A stretch of 64,000 bases of DNA from an uncultured Dyadobacter sp. (lineage in GTDB: Bacteria > Bacteroidota > Bacteroidia > Cytophagales > Spirosomataceae): contig NZ_CAMLSE010000010.1 in the NCBI RefSeq assembly GCF_946482605.1, forward strand, positions 62,001-126,000. Direction: 5' to 3'. Below are positions 1-8,247 of the stretch, in pieces (within the stretch, counting starts at the first letter, position 1; the number at the start of each line of letters is the position of its first letter). Below the pieces are notes generated by a model, which was not told the DNA's origin, ran no database searches, and saw nothing but the letters and a program-made list of their open reading frames with translations. Both the position numbers and the translations under genes were made by a program.

Positions 1-80
1 AGGAATAAGTTTCTAATAGAGATCGAATACTATTAAATCCCGCTTAAATATAATAATGTTCTCATGAAACTAGTGAATAC

Positions 81-167
81 GGGTATTTCAATTACACGCA
101 AAATACCCTCCCAGCCTGCTTTTCAGGCTATTTGAATCCATAATTCCCAAGCATTCAAGCCTGGGAA
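81..167. repeat. Three consecutive short inverted repeats
   Basis: Three hairpin-capable inverted repeats follow one another upstream of panD. GGGTATTT at 81-88 pairs with 101-108. AGCCTG at 113-118 pairs with 124-129. TTCCCA at 144-149 pairs with 162-167. They lie upstream of the predicted panD promoter, so they more likely belong to the 3' end of a gene left of the window or to an operator region than to the panD leader. No coding potential was seen in 1-258. Confidence 0.4.
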
Positions 168-188
168 CCCTTAGGTAGAGCACTATGT

Positions 189-220
189 TTTGATGGCTGG
201 GTATTATTCCTGTAACTTTG
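189..220 (+). promoter_or_regulatory. Predicted Bacteroidota promoter of panD
   Basis: TTTG at 189-192 and TAACTTTG at 213-220 are separated by 20 nt. This matches the Bacteroidota primary-sigma consensus TTTG-N19-21-TAnnTTTG. Transcription would start about 30 nt before the panD ATG at 259. Confidence 0.65.
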
Positions 221-258
221 CAGGGTAATGCATTTCAATTAGACCAATACCACCGGTA

Positions 259-609
259 ATGCAAATCACAGTAATGAAATCGAAGATTCACCGGGTTAAG
301 GTGACTCAGGCAGAATTGAATTATGTAGGCAGTATCACGATCGACGAAGATCTGATCGATGCCGCGGGACTCATCGAAAATGAACAGGTTCACATCGTCA
401 ATAATAACAATGGCGAACGTTTTATCACATATGTCATCAAGGGAGAACGGGGATCAGGAATGATTTGCCTGAACGGGGCCGCAGCGCGAAGGGTACAGAT
501 CGGTGACATTATTATCATCATCGCATACGGGTCCATGACCCAGGAGGAAGCTAAGACTTTCAAACCAATGGTTGTCTTCCCGGACCATAATAACCACCTG
601 GTCGGTTAG
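259..609 (+). CDS. panD: Aspartate 1-decarboxylase
   Basis: PanD makes beta-alanine from L-aspartate for pantothenate and coenzyme A synthesis in the cytosol. The 116-residue product has the family's usual length. The self-cleavage site is visible as YVGS with Gly24-Ser25, the same numbering as in characterised PanD enzymes, which supports this ATG. Cleavage there generates the pyruvoyl cofactor. The conserved [12 protein letters not shown] start and the NGAAAR segment near residues 73-78 are also family hallmarks. The gene is 45 nt upstream of a membrane protein gene on the same strand. No panC is visible in the window, so it may lie to the left. Confidence 0.97.
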   Translation: MQITVMKSKIHRVKVTQAELNYVGSITIDEDLIDAAGLIENEQVHIVNNNNGERFITYVIKGERGSGMICLNGAAARRVQIGDIIIIIAYGSMTQEEAKTFKPMVVFPDHNNHLVG

Positions 610-654
610 CTGCTTCCGGACGTTAGCCCGGCACTATACATTATTTAATATAGC

Positions 655-1692
655 ATGAAAAATATACTCCGCTACACGATATCGCTTGTTCTGGCAGGCG
701 GTCTGCTCTGGTTTGTCTTCAAGGATATCAACCTGAGCGAAATGCTCGACCGTTTTGCCAAATCAGACTGGCGCTGGATAGCCTTTTCATGTTTTTGCCT
801 CCTGTGTGCGCACATTACACGGGCGTGGCGGTGGGGAATGCTCATCGAACCACTCGATCATAAACCAGGCATTGTGAACAGCACCATGTCGGTCCTCACC
901 GGCTATTTTGCCAACTACATTGTGCCTCGCATGGGAGAGGTGACCCGCTGCGGAACGCTCTATCGTCTCGAACGCATTCCGGTCAGCCTGAGCTTTGGCA
1001 CCGTCGTCGCTGAGAGAATTTTTGACGTAATAGTCCTGGTTTTGATGATCGGCTTGAACTTCATTCTCGAATTCGACAGGCTGAGTACATTCTTTACCGA
1101 TTTCTTTCAAAGCAAAGTGGGCGGTGGAAACGGCGGCGGCTCAGGAAGCGGCATGTTGCTGGGCATTCTGCTCGCCGGACTTTTAGCAGTAGCCATTGCC
1201 GGCATCGTTATTTTTAAAAATGCTTCGCTGCGAAACAAACTGCAGCAGAATGCGATCATCGCCAAAGTGATCGGTTTTGCACAAGGCATGCTGGAAGGGC
1301 TTTTGAGTGTTCGCAAGCTGCGCAGCCCAGGTCTTTTCATTTTCAGTTCGATCCTCATCTGGGTATTGTATTACCTCGTTTCTTACGTGCTTTTCTTTTG
1401 CATTCCCGAAACCTCCGACCTCGGCCCGCTTGCCGGTCTGACATTGCTGGTTGTCGGGGCGATCGGCATGACTGCCCCTACACAAGGCGGGATTGGCGCA
1501 TATCACCTCCTGGTAGGCAACGTAATGGTACTGTACGGGCTATCCCAGAACGACGGCATTACACTTGCGACATTCATTCACGGCGCGCAAATGCTGTTCA
1601 TGCTGGCGATCGGCGCACTCGCGTTCCTGTACGTTCTGATCGTTAATAAAAAAGCTGTGCAAGAACCCGAACAGGTTTCCACAGCAAACTAA
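655..1692 (+). CDS. Lysylphosphatidylglycerol synthase TM-domain/UPF0104 family membrane protein
   Basis: This 345-residue integral membrane protein resembles the flippase-like domain of the AglD/MprF superfamily (UPF0104, PF03706). Hydrophobic segments are visible near residues 5-22, 40-55, 85-95, 115-140, 165-187, 228-250, 260-285 and 305-330. The RMGEVTRCGTLYRLERIP segment near residues 91-108 and TAPTQGGIGAYHLL near 274-287 are typical. There is no attached synthetase domain, so lipid aminoacylation cannot be claimed. A likely role is lipid or lipid-linked substrate movement across the inner membrane. An unusual Gly/Ser-rich stretch at about residues 155-166 sits in a loop before the fifth segment. 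It follows panD and precedes the nucleotidyltransferase gene by 78 nt. Confidence 0.85.
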   Translation: MKNILRYTISLVLAGGLLWFVFKDINLSEMLDRFAKSDWRWIAFSCFCLLCAHITRAWRWGMLIEPLDHKPGIVNSTMSVLTGYFANYIVPRMGEVTRCGTLYRLERIPVSLSFGTVVAERIFDVIVLVLMIGLNFILEFDRLSTFFTDFFQSKVGGGNGGGSGSGMLLGILLAGLLAVAIAGIVIFKNASLRNKLQQNAIIAKVIGFAQGMLEGLLSVRKLRSPGLFIFSSILIWVLYYLVSYVLFFCIPETSDLGPLAGLTLLVVGAIGMTAPTQGGIGAYHLLVGNVMVLYGLSQNDGITLATFIHGAQMLFMLAIGALAFLYVLIVNKKAVQEPEQVSTAN

Positions 1693-1770
1693 TAGTCTTT
1701 TCAATAGTCCGGGAAAATGGAAATGGAGTATGTTACGTTATCCATTTCTTAAATCCATACTGTCTTTACA

Positions 1771-2259
1771 ATGAATTTGACTGAAAGCAAGATCCTGAGA
1801 TTAGACGAAGCAATCCCCACTGTGGAAGCGTGGCAACGTGCCGGACAAAAAGTGGTTTTCACCAATGGCTGTTTCGATATCGTGCACCTGGGCCACATTG
1901 ATTACCTTGAAAAAGCGCGCGCATTAGGCGACAGAATGGTTCTAGGGCTGAACACCGATGCGTCGGTAAGCCGGTTGAAAGGACCATTGAGACCGGTCGT
2001 CAATGAATATGCAAGAGCCCGGCTAATGGCAGCCTTATCGTTCATCGATGCTGTCATTTTGTTCGACGAACCGACGCCAAGTCAGTTGATCGAGGCCGTA
2101 AAGCCTGACATTTTGGTCAAAGGTGACGATTATACAGTCGCGAACATTGCTGGCGCGGATTTTGTTTTGGGTAGAGGAGGTGAGGTAAAAACGATCGCTT
2201 TGGTACAAGGCTATTCGACTACCGCACTGATCGAGAAAATAAAACAAGGATATAAATAG
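1771..2259 (+). CDS. rfaE2: D-glycero-beta-D-manno-heptose 1-phosphate adenylyltransferase (RfaE2/HldE-C type)
   Basis: The 162-residue protein is a stand-alone nucleotidyltransferase of the cytidylyltransferase-like superfamily. It would transfer AMP from ATP to heptose 1-phosphate, making ADP-heptose for lipopolysaccharide core. The FTNGCFDIVHLGHIDYL segment at residues 30-46 carries the HxGH nucleotide-binding motif, and KGDDY near residue 117 fits the RfaE C-terminal domain. In many bacteria this domain is fused to a kinase, whereas here it stands alone, as is common in Bacteroidota. Only 8 nt separate it from the downstream zinc peptidase, so the two are probably cotranscribed. Close relatives (glycerol-3-phosphate or FAD synthesis cytidylyltransferases) are less likely alternatives. 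Confidence 0.88.
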   Translation: MNLTESKILRLDEAIPTVEAWQRAGQKVVFTNGCFDIVHLGHIDYLEKARALGDRMVLGLNTDASVSRLKGPLRPVVNEYARARLMAALSFIDAVILFDEPTPSQLIEAVKPDILVKGDDYTVANIAGADFVLGRGGEVKTIALVQGYSTTALIEKIKQGYK

Positions 2260-2267
2260 CGATAACT

Positions 2268-2942
2268 ATGGGACTTTTGATTGCTATCATCGTAATGGTC
2301 GTGAGCCTTTACGTTCAGTGGCGTTTGAAGAGTAAGTTTGAAGAATATTCACAGGTGGGGCTGAGCAACGGCATGAGCGGCAAGGAGATCGCTGAGACGA
2401 TGCTCCGTGAAAGCGGCATTTATGACGTAAGGGTTGTGTCAGTTGAAGGCCGCCTTACCGACCATTACAACCCGCAGGACAAGACGGTAAACCTGAGTCC
2501 CGATGTATATTACGGACGTAGCGTTGCTGCTGCGGCTGTGGCTTCCCACGAATGCGGGCACGCCGTGCAACATGCGACCGCATACAGCTGGCTGCAGTTA
2601 CGTTCGCAAATGGTTCCTTTTCTGAGCGTAGCTTCCCGCTACATGCAATGGATTATTCTGATAGGGGTTTTATTGATCAATACTTCCACCATTCCATTGA
2701 CCATCGGCGTTGCATTGTTCGCGGTAACTACTTTGTTCAGCTTTATCACATTGCCTGTTGAGTACGACGCCAGTAACAGGGCGTTGGCCTGGATTCAGAA
2801 AGCGAGGATCGTGAACGAAAAAGAATACATTATGTCCGCCGATGCACTTAAATGGGCTGCACGCACCTATCTGGTTGCGGCTATCGGTTCATTGGCAACC
2901 TTGCTTTACTACGTGAGCCTGTTGATGGGCCGCCGGGACTAG
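2268..2942 (+). CDS. Membrane zinc metallopeptidase, YugP/Zn_peptidase_2 family
   Basis: The 224-residue protein has an N-terminal membrane segment (residues 1-18) followed by a HECGHAVQHA motif near residues 93-102. This is the HExxH-like zinc site of the PF04298 family. Two or three further hydrophobic segments follow (about 128-160 and 200-218). The length is usual for the family. Its substrate is not known. It follows the adenylyltransferase gene by 8 nt and ends just before a Rho-independent terminator at 2971-3006, so it closes the panD-side transcription unit. Confidence 0.9.
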   Translation: MGLLIAIIVMVVSLYVQWRLKSKFEEYSQVGLSNGMSGKEIAETMLRESGIYDVRVVSVEGRLTDHYNPQDKTVNLSPDVYYGRSVAAAAVASHECGHAVQHATAYSWLQLRSQMVPFLSVASRYMQWIILIGVLLINTSTIPLTIGVALFAVTTLFSFITLPVEYDASNRALAWIQKARIVNEKEYIMSADALKWAARTYLVAAIGSLATLLYYVSLLMGRRD

Positions 2943-2970
2943 GAAAGTTTAAAGTTTAAAGTCAATATCA

Positions 2971-3006
2971 ATGTCAGTCTTCATTCGCGGGGACTGGCAT
3001 TTTTTT
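2971..3006 (+). terminator. Rho-independent terminator after the zinc peptidase gene
   Basis: ATGTCAGTC at 2971-2979 pairs with GACTGGCAT at 2992-3000 with one G-U pair, and six T residues follow directly at 3001-3006. Confidence 0.75.
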
Positions 3007-3024
3007 GTCCCCACATTTTCACTC

Positions 3025-3070
3025 TAAACCCATAAACTTTAAACTCATAAACTCTAAACTCATAAACTCA
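3025..3070. repeat. Tandem TAAACTCA-like octamers
   Basis: About six degenerate copies of a 7-8 bp unit (TAAACCCA, TAAACTTT, AAACTCA, TAAACTC, TAAACTCA, TAAACTCA) run from 3025 up to the stop codon of the minus-strand FG-GAP gene. Similar AAGTTTAAAGTT units lie at 2945-2962 on the other side of the terminator. The function is unknown. Confidence 0.6.
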
Positions 3071-4237
3071 TTTCTTCCTCTGATTCCAATACACCACCAG
3101 ATTATGCGTCGCACGGCCGGAAGCGATGATGTCGATATCCCCGTCTCCGTCCAAATCTGCGGGTAACAGGTCTTCGCAGGCGATTTTGATCTTTTCGTCG
3201 AGGGTATATTCTGTCCACTTCTTGCCCTCGGGATCTGATCCCACATAAATCCTGACACCCGTTTCTCCGGAGACATTCGGGTTTCTCCAGCCCATTACCA
3301 CCTGATCACGCCCCTGCCCGAAAAAGTCAGCGCAGGCCAATGCATGACCTTCCTTGATTCGTTCCGTCAGCACGGTGCGGCTATCTTTGGTATATACCAC
3401 CAATGCCGAACCATGCATGGGTTCGATCGTGGCTGTGAACAACTGGTTCTTCCCCAAACTCCCTGTCCGGATCTCGCCTACGCCTCGTTCCGGCACCATC
3501 CAGTTACCCGACGGTGCCCAGCCGTCCGCTCCATTCAGAAAAACCTGCACACCTTCCTTCCCTGCTATCGATAACCCCGCCATTCTCCCCGGTATTTCCA
3601 TGGGCTGGAAATTGTGGGTCATATGCATATTAGTTTCTATCAGTTCGTAGGGCCAAATGCCTTTTGTATTTTCGGGAACGTCAAACACGATCAGCTTCAC
3701 ACCGGCACCTTGCCCCCCGGCATTCCCCTCTCCGTGCAAGGGTAGAACAGCCAGTTGAAAAGCACCATCGGCTTTTTTCACCCAGTGCATCCGGTGGATC
3801 GTTACTTCATGATGCAAACGTACCGGCTCCCAGGGTTGTGTGCGATCGTTCGGAGCCGACAAGTAAAATACCGCACCCGAATTCTTGCTATCCTTCGTCT
3901 CCGCAGGGTTCCATTGTGCGCCCACCGCGACTTCCACTTTTCCATCCCCGTCAATGTCGCGTGCTGCAATGCAAACATTATCCTGCTCCGTCAGATCCCG
4001 GGCCATCACATACCTAACCCATGGCTTTCCTGCCTGCGCGGGATTCCGGTACCATACGATCTCTTTTTTGTCGGCTAGTAATATATCCGTCTTGCCATCC
4101 CCGTCCACATCGCCTGCTGCAACGCCATAACCAATGCTGACCTTTTCATCGATCGCCTCCCCGACGAATGTAGCCGTTTGCGCTGTTACCGCTCCTGTGG
4201 TTGCAAAAGTCAGCCAAACCAATAGTTGTTTCCTCAT
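3068..4237 (-). CDS. Secreted FG-GAP/VCBS repeat protein
   Basis: The 389-residue protein starts with a signal peptide (residues 1-20, ending AQ) and contains FG-GAP repeats. Several calcium-binding DxDxDG loops are visible: [10 protein letters not shown] near residue 44, [10 protein letters not shown] near 94 and [10 protein letters not shown] near 365. A seven-bladed beta-propeller located outside the inner membrane is likely. There is no obvious T9SS sorting domain. It is transcribed away from gcvT, with which it shares a 160-bp divergent intergenic region. Two further FG-GAP proteins occur at 25146 and 48439, suggesting the genome uses this fold repeatedly for carbohydrate or surface functions. 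The substrate is not predictable. Confidence 0.85.
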   Translation of the reverse strand: MRKQLLVWLTFATTGAVTAQTATFVGEAIDEKVSIGYGVAAGDVDGDGKTDILLADKKEIVWYRNPAQAGKPWVRYVMARDLTEQDNVCIAARDIDGDGKVEVAVGAQWNPAETKDSKNSGAVFYLSAPNDRTQPWEPVRLHHEVTIHRMHWVKKADGAFQLAVLPLHGEGNAGGQGAGVKLIVFDVPENTKGIWPYELIETNMHMTHNFQPMEIPGRMAGLSIAGKEGVQVFLNGADGWAPSGNWMVPERGVGEIRTGSLGKNQLFTATIEPMHGSALVVYTKDSRTVLTERIKEGHALACADFFGQGRDQVVMGWRNPNVSGETGVRIYVGSDPEGKKWTEYTLDEKIKIACEDLLPADLDGDGDIDIIASGRATHNLVVYWNQRKK

Positions 4238-4335
4238 ATTCCTGAAAACCAGCAGCGGCCGGTCGATAAAAATTTTAACCTATTTTTTCACAATATACTT
4301 CAAAAAGCCCTGCACGGGGATCGAAAAAACACTTT

Positions 4336-4369
4336 TTTGTGTCGCTTTGATTGCCTTTACCTACTTTTG
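4336..4369 (+). promoter_or_regulatory. Predicted promoter of gcvT
   Basis: TTTG at 4336-4339 and TACTTTTG at 4362-4369 are 22 nt apart, matching the Bacteroidota consensus with slightly long spacing. Its position 28 nt before the ATG at 4398 supports that start over the in-frame upstream extension. Confidence 0.6.
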
Positions 4370-4397
4370 TGAATTAATGTGTAACGATATATCCTGC

Positions 4398-5480
4398 ATG
4401 AAAACAGTCCCTTTACATCAACTTCACGTCCGTTTGGGCGCTAAAATAGTCCCGTTCGCGGGCTTTGAAATGCCTGTGCGCTATTCATCGGACCTGGAAG
4501 AGCACCATACCGTAAGAAATGGCGTCGGCGTGTTTGATGTATCTCATATGGGGGAATTCAGTGTGAAAGGCCCTGGCGCGCTGGCCTTGATCCAGAAGGT
4601 ATCATCCAACGACGCATCCGTTTTGTATGATGGAAAAGTACAATACAGCTACCTGCCCAACGCTACGGGTGGTGTAGTGGATGATTTGCTGGTCTACCGC
4701 ATTGCGGAAGACGATTATTTCCTGGTGGTAAATGCATCCAATATCGAAAAGGATTGGAATTGGATCCAAAGCCATAATACCGAAGGCGTGGCCATGGAAA
4801 ACCTTTCCGATTCGCTCTGCCTGCTGGCGGTTCAGGGACCGAAAGCTACGGCTGCATTGCAGCAACTAACGAATGTGGATCTCGCGGCAATGGAGTATTA
4901 TTCATTCCGGATCGGCGAAATGGCCGGCATCAAGGATGTCATTATTTCCGCGACCGGCTATACGGGCGCAGGAGGCTTTGAAATATACGTGCAGAATGAC
5001 GATGCCGAAAAAATGTGGAATGCGATTTTCGAAGCCGGCGAAGCCTTTGGAATCAAACCTGTGGGACTTGGAGCGCGGGATACGTTAAGGCTTGAAAAAG
5101 GATTTTGCCTTTACGGCAATGATATCGATGACGAAACTTCTCCGTTGGAAGCAGGCCTTGGCTGGGTTACCAAGTTTACGAAACATTTTGTCAACTCGGA
5201 GGCATTGAAACAACAAAAAGAGGCGGGCCTGAAAAGGAAACTGATCGGCTTTGAAATGATCGACCGCGGCATTCCGCGCGGGCATTACGAACTGTGCGAT
5301 GCAGAGGGGAACAAACTGGGAGAGGTAACGTCCGGAACACAATCGCCAACCCTTCAGAAGGGCATCGGCATGGGATATGTACCGACAGAATGGAGCAAAC
5401 CGGATACCGAAATTTTTGTAAAAGTCCGGGATAAATTGCTGAAAGCAAAAACTGTAAAACTCCCATTTGTAAAAAATTAA
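4398..5480 (+). CDS. gcvT: Glycine cleavage system T protein (aminomethyltransferase)
   Basis: GcvT transfers the methylene group from the aminomethyl-lipoyl H protein to tetrahydrofolate and releases ammonia. The 360-residue product has the normal length. Family signatures are [10 protein letters not shown] near residue 20, [11 protein letters not shown] near 45, [10 protein letters not shown] near 190 and [12 protein letters not shown] near 230. An open frame extends 88 codons upstream into the divergent gene, but that extension is not homologous. The ATG at 4398 begins the conserved N-terminus and lies behind a recognisable promoter. Other glycine cleavage genes are not in the window. comB follows after 32 nt. 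Confidence 0.97.
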   Translation: MKTVPLHQLHVRLGAKIVPFAGFEMPVRYSSDLEEHHTVRNGVGVFDVSHMGEFSVKGPGALALIQKVSSNDASVLYDGKVQYSYLPNATGGVVDDLLVYRIAEDDYFLVVNASNIEKDWNWIQSHNTEGVAMENLSDSLCLLAVQGPKATAALQQLTNVDLAAMEYYSFRIGEMAGIKDVIISATGYTGAGGFEIYVQNDDAEKMWNAIFEAGEAFGIKPVGLGARDTLRLEKGFCLYGNDIDDETSPLEAGLGWVTKFTKHFVNSEALKQQKEAGLKRKLIGFEMIDRGIPRGHYELCDAEGNKLGEVTSGTQSPTLQKGIGMGYVPTEWSKPDTEIFVKVRDKLLKAKTVKLPFVKN

Positions 5481-5512
5481 CGCTTCCCCATTTAACAGTT
5501 CGATTGCATTTT

Positions 5513-6223
5513 ATGAAACAACTTGATGTTTGTCTCACTCCGGATTTACTTCATTTACATAAGCTTGATAATTCAATAGTTGTCGTTGCAGACATATTCA
5601 GGGCTACATCATGCATGGTTACCGGCCTTGCCTATGGCGTAAAAAGCATTACACCCGTCGCGAGTGTGGAAGAATGCAAGTTCTTACAGGATAAAGGTTT
5701 CATTGCCGCGGCCGAGCGGGATGCCCGAAAAGTGGAAGGCTTTGACCTCGACAACTCTCCATTCAGTTATATGCACGAGAGTCTGATCGGCGCGGAAGTG
5801 GCCATGACCACGACCAACGGCACGCTGTCTATCGCCAAAGCCAAATCGTCAGCAGTCAAAGTTATGATCGGCGCATTCCTGAACCTGGGCGCATTAGCAA
5901 ACCACCTGAAAACGGAACCTTATGATGTTCTGGTGCTTTGTGCGGGCTGGAAAGGTCGACCTAACCTGGAAGATACCCTCTTTGCCGGTGCTTTGGCAGA
6001 AGCCTTGAAGGACCAATTTATGCTGCTGGAAGACGGAACCCTGATGGCGCAACGTTTATACCTGCAAAGCCGTGATAATTTGTTGGCAAGCGTCTCCAAC
6101 TCCTCCCATGTACGTCGTCTGCAACGATTAGGAATACAAAAAGATATATCTTATTGTCTCCAGACCGACCTGTATGATGTGGTACCGGTACTGCGGGGCA
6201 GCACGCTGGTGTCCATGAACTAA
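5513..6223 (+). CDS. comB: 2-phosphosulfolactate phosphatase family protein (ComB-like)
   Basis: The 236-residue protein matches the ComB family (PF04029), whose founding member hydrolyses 2-phosphosulfolactate in coenzyme M synthesis. Visible family segments are VVVADIFRATSCMVTGLAYG near residues 25-44, DLDNSPFSY near 80, TTTNGTLSI near 101 and LCAGWKGRPNLEDTLFAGAL near 147-166. Bacteroidota do not make coenzyme M, so the substrate here is likely a related sulfonate or is unknown. The ATG at 5513 is preferred to an in-frame TTG at 5504. The gene sits between gcvT and the Ig-repeat protein with short gaps. Confidence 0.85.
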   Translation: MKQLDVCLTPDLLHLHKLDNSIVVVADIFRATSCMVTGLAYGVKSITPVASVEECKFLQDKGFIAAAERDARKVEGFDLDNSPFSYMHESLIGAEVAMTTTNGTLSIAKAKSSAVKVMIGAFLNLGALANHLKTEPYDVLVLCAGWKGRPNLEDTLFAGALAEALKDQFMLLEDGTLMAQRLYLQSRDNLLASVSNSSHVRRLQRLGIQKDISYCLQTDLYDVVPVLRGSTLVSMN

Positions 6224-6245
6224 GTGTTTACTCAATCAAAACTGC

Positions 6246-8225
6246 ATGTTCAGATTCGTCTTTGTTATTTTTTTCGGAGTTCTGCTGGTTTCCGGCCAGG
6301 CTGAGGCACAGAGAAGAACTTCCTCACCCAGGAAGCAAATTCTGGCACCAAAGAAAAAAGCCCCGGCCCCTGCGCAAAAGCAGGCCGCTACCCAACCTGA
6401 TTCCACAAAAACACAGGTCGAGGTGCCCGTTGCCGGCAGTCCGGCCAATGCACCCGATACGCTGGTATCGCCGGACAACAATGCCGGTATATCTGCGGAT
6501 ACCCTGACCGAAGCTGCGGCTGAGGAGAAGCTGGCTAAAGAAACAAAGTCCATCGCGGACAGCCTCCATTCCTATAAGATCACGATTGAGGACATCTCCT
6601 ATCTGTCGGTCTGCCCCGGAACCAATATTGCGATCCCATTTAAGGTGGACGGCCCATTTGATGAAGACAACACCTTTGTGGCGTATATGATAGACGCCTC
6701 GGGCAAATCGGTACCCATTTCGCTTCCGGTAAAAAAGAGTCCGGTGAAAGCAGTTGTACCTTCTTACAAAGTCGGCGGAGAAGTATACCGCATTCAGATT
6801 GTAAGCTCAATCCCGGTCGTGAGAAGCCAGGAGGTGCCGTTACGATTGCTGCAAGCACCCGCCGCCCGCATTGATCTTATCGACGGGTCTCAGACGGTCA
6901 GGATCATGCCCGGACAGGAAGCGCATCTCCGGATACACCTGTCGGGAGCTGCACCTTGGTCCTTCCGGCTTTCGGACAGCACCAACGTGCTCCAGACACT
7001 TTCCAACCCGCATTATATCACGGTAAAGCCCAATGACGTAAAGGCGTATAAGGTTACAGGCGTTTCCAATGCCTGCGGAAGCGGCAGCACTACCGGCGAA
7101 GCAATCGTGAATGTCAACAACAACCCAGAACCCAAGCTTGAATTAAAAGAGGTTGAGAAAATCGCCAAACTATGTGCAGGCGTACCATTTCAAGTACCTT
7201 TCAACGCCACGGGCAAGTATAAGGAGGGGAACAAATTCATTGTCCAGATCGCGGAACGAACCGGCGCATTTAAGACCATTTCGACTCCCGACTCGTCCGG
7301 TTTCATCACTACTCAAATTCCCGACAGCTACAAGCCCGGAGAGTACAAGCTGCGGGTAACATCCACCGCTCCTTATCTGGTGAGCCAGACAGCCAATATT
7401 TCAATCGTATCACCCACGGTCGCTATCCTCCAAAAGGATTCGCTGCGCCTCGGTGAAAACGAGTCTGGTGAACTTACCGTGAAATTTACCGGCGGCGGTC
7501 CCTGGTTTGTTTTACTTTCAGATGGCACCTACGAGAATAACATCATGGCATCGCCTCACAGACTAAAGGTAAAGCCGCTCTACGACACCAATTACCAGAT
7601 TACTTCGGCAGGAGGGCTGTGCGGTGTAGGTAAATTCTCTGGCTCGGCAAAGGTTTCGGTAAAAAGCGCTCCTGCCAGCATCACGCTGGAAAAGCTGCCG
7701 CAAAATATGGTCTGTGCCGGCTCTACCATTGATATTCCTTACAAAACAGAAGGCCGCTATAATCCGGGAAACAAATTTACGGTCCAGATAACCGATAAAT
7801 CGGGACGGTTTGTGAACCTGCCCACGACGGTAACTCCGACGGCGATGAAAGTAAAAATTGCCGCGGCCGCATTGGGAGACACAATTAAAACACAGAAAAT
7901 CAGGATCATATCCACATCCCCTGCGGTTTCCAGTGCTATCGAAGAGCTGGATGTCATCGCTCCCGACAGAGCGGTTGCCGAGGTCGCCGGACGAGGAACC
8001 ATTTCAGCTGGAAGATCTACCCGTATTCAACTTAAATTCAAGAATGGATTGCCTCCCTGGTCCTTCACACTGTCCGACGGGACCGCGATTAATGGCACAT
8101 TCCTGAATCCGTACCTGATTTCTGTATCTCCTGGCGCCACGACAGAGTACACGATCACATCCCTGAAAAGCGGTTGCGGGACGGGAACGGGACGAGGTAC
8201 AGCCGTGATTACGGTAGAAAACTAA
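6246..8225 (+). CDS. Secreted protein with three tandem Ig-like module pairs
   Basis: I do not recognise a characterised family for this 659-residue protein. A signal peptide occupies residues 1-22, followed by a Lys/Pro/Ala-rich, Thr-rich linker to about residue 100. The rest consists of three repeats of a two-part module. The first half begins with a Cys, as in LCAGVPFQVPF, and contains GNKFxVQI. The second half contains PWSFxLSDGT and a Cys-Gly pair near its end, as in SGCGTGTGRGTAVITV. The regularly placed cysteines could form disulfides outside the cytoplasm. It is 10-23 nt upstream of the PorZ-like gene, which suggests an envelope role linked to secretion. That link is inference from neighbourhood only. 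Confidence 0.75.
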   Translation: MFRFVFVIFFGVLLVSGQAEAQRRTSSPRKQILAPKKKAPAPAQKQAATQPDSTKTQVEVPVAGSPANAPDTLVSPDNNAGISADTLTEAAAEEKLAKETKSIADSLHSYKITIEDISYLSVCPGTNIAIPFKVDGPFDEDNTFVAYMIDASGKSVPISLPVKKSPVKAVVPSYKVGGEVYRIQIVSSIPVVRSQEVPLRLLQAPAARIDLIDGSQTVRIMPGQEAHLRIHLSGAAPWSFRLSDSTNVLQTLSNPHYITVKPNDVKAYKVTGVSNACGSGSTTGEAIVNVNNNPEPKLELKEVEKIAKLCAGVPFQVPFNATGKYKEGNKFIVQIAERTGAFKTISTPDSSGFITTQIPDSYKPGEYKLRVTSTAPYLVSQTANISIVSPTVAILQKDSLRLGENESGELTVKFTGGGPWFVLLSDGTYENNIMASPHRLKVKPLYDTNYQITSAGGLCGVGKFSGSAKVSVKSAPASITLEKLPQNMVCAGSTIDIPYKTEGRYNPGNKFTVQITDKSGRFVNLPTTVTPTAMKVKIAAAALGDTIKTQKIRIISTSPAVSSAIEELDVIAPDRAVAEVAGRGTISAGRSTRIQLKFKNGLPPWSFTLSDGTAINGTFLNPYLISVSPGATTEYTITSLKSGCGTGTGRGTAVITVEN

Positions 8226-8247
8226 TCCGCAGAAATTGTCTTCCGAT

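Noticed and set aside
4134..4397. 88-codon N-terminal extension of gcvT
   Set aside because: It is not homologous to GcvT, overlaps the divergent FG-GAP gene, and lies upstream of the predicted promoter. The conserved protein begins at 4398.
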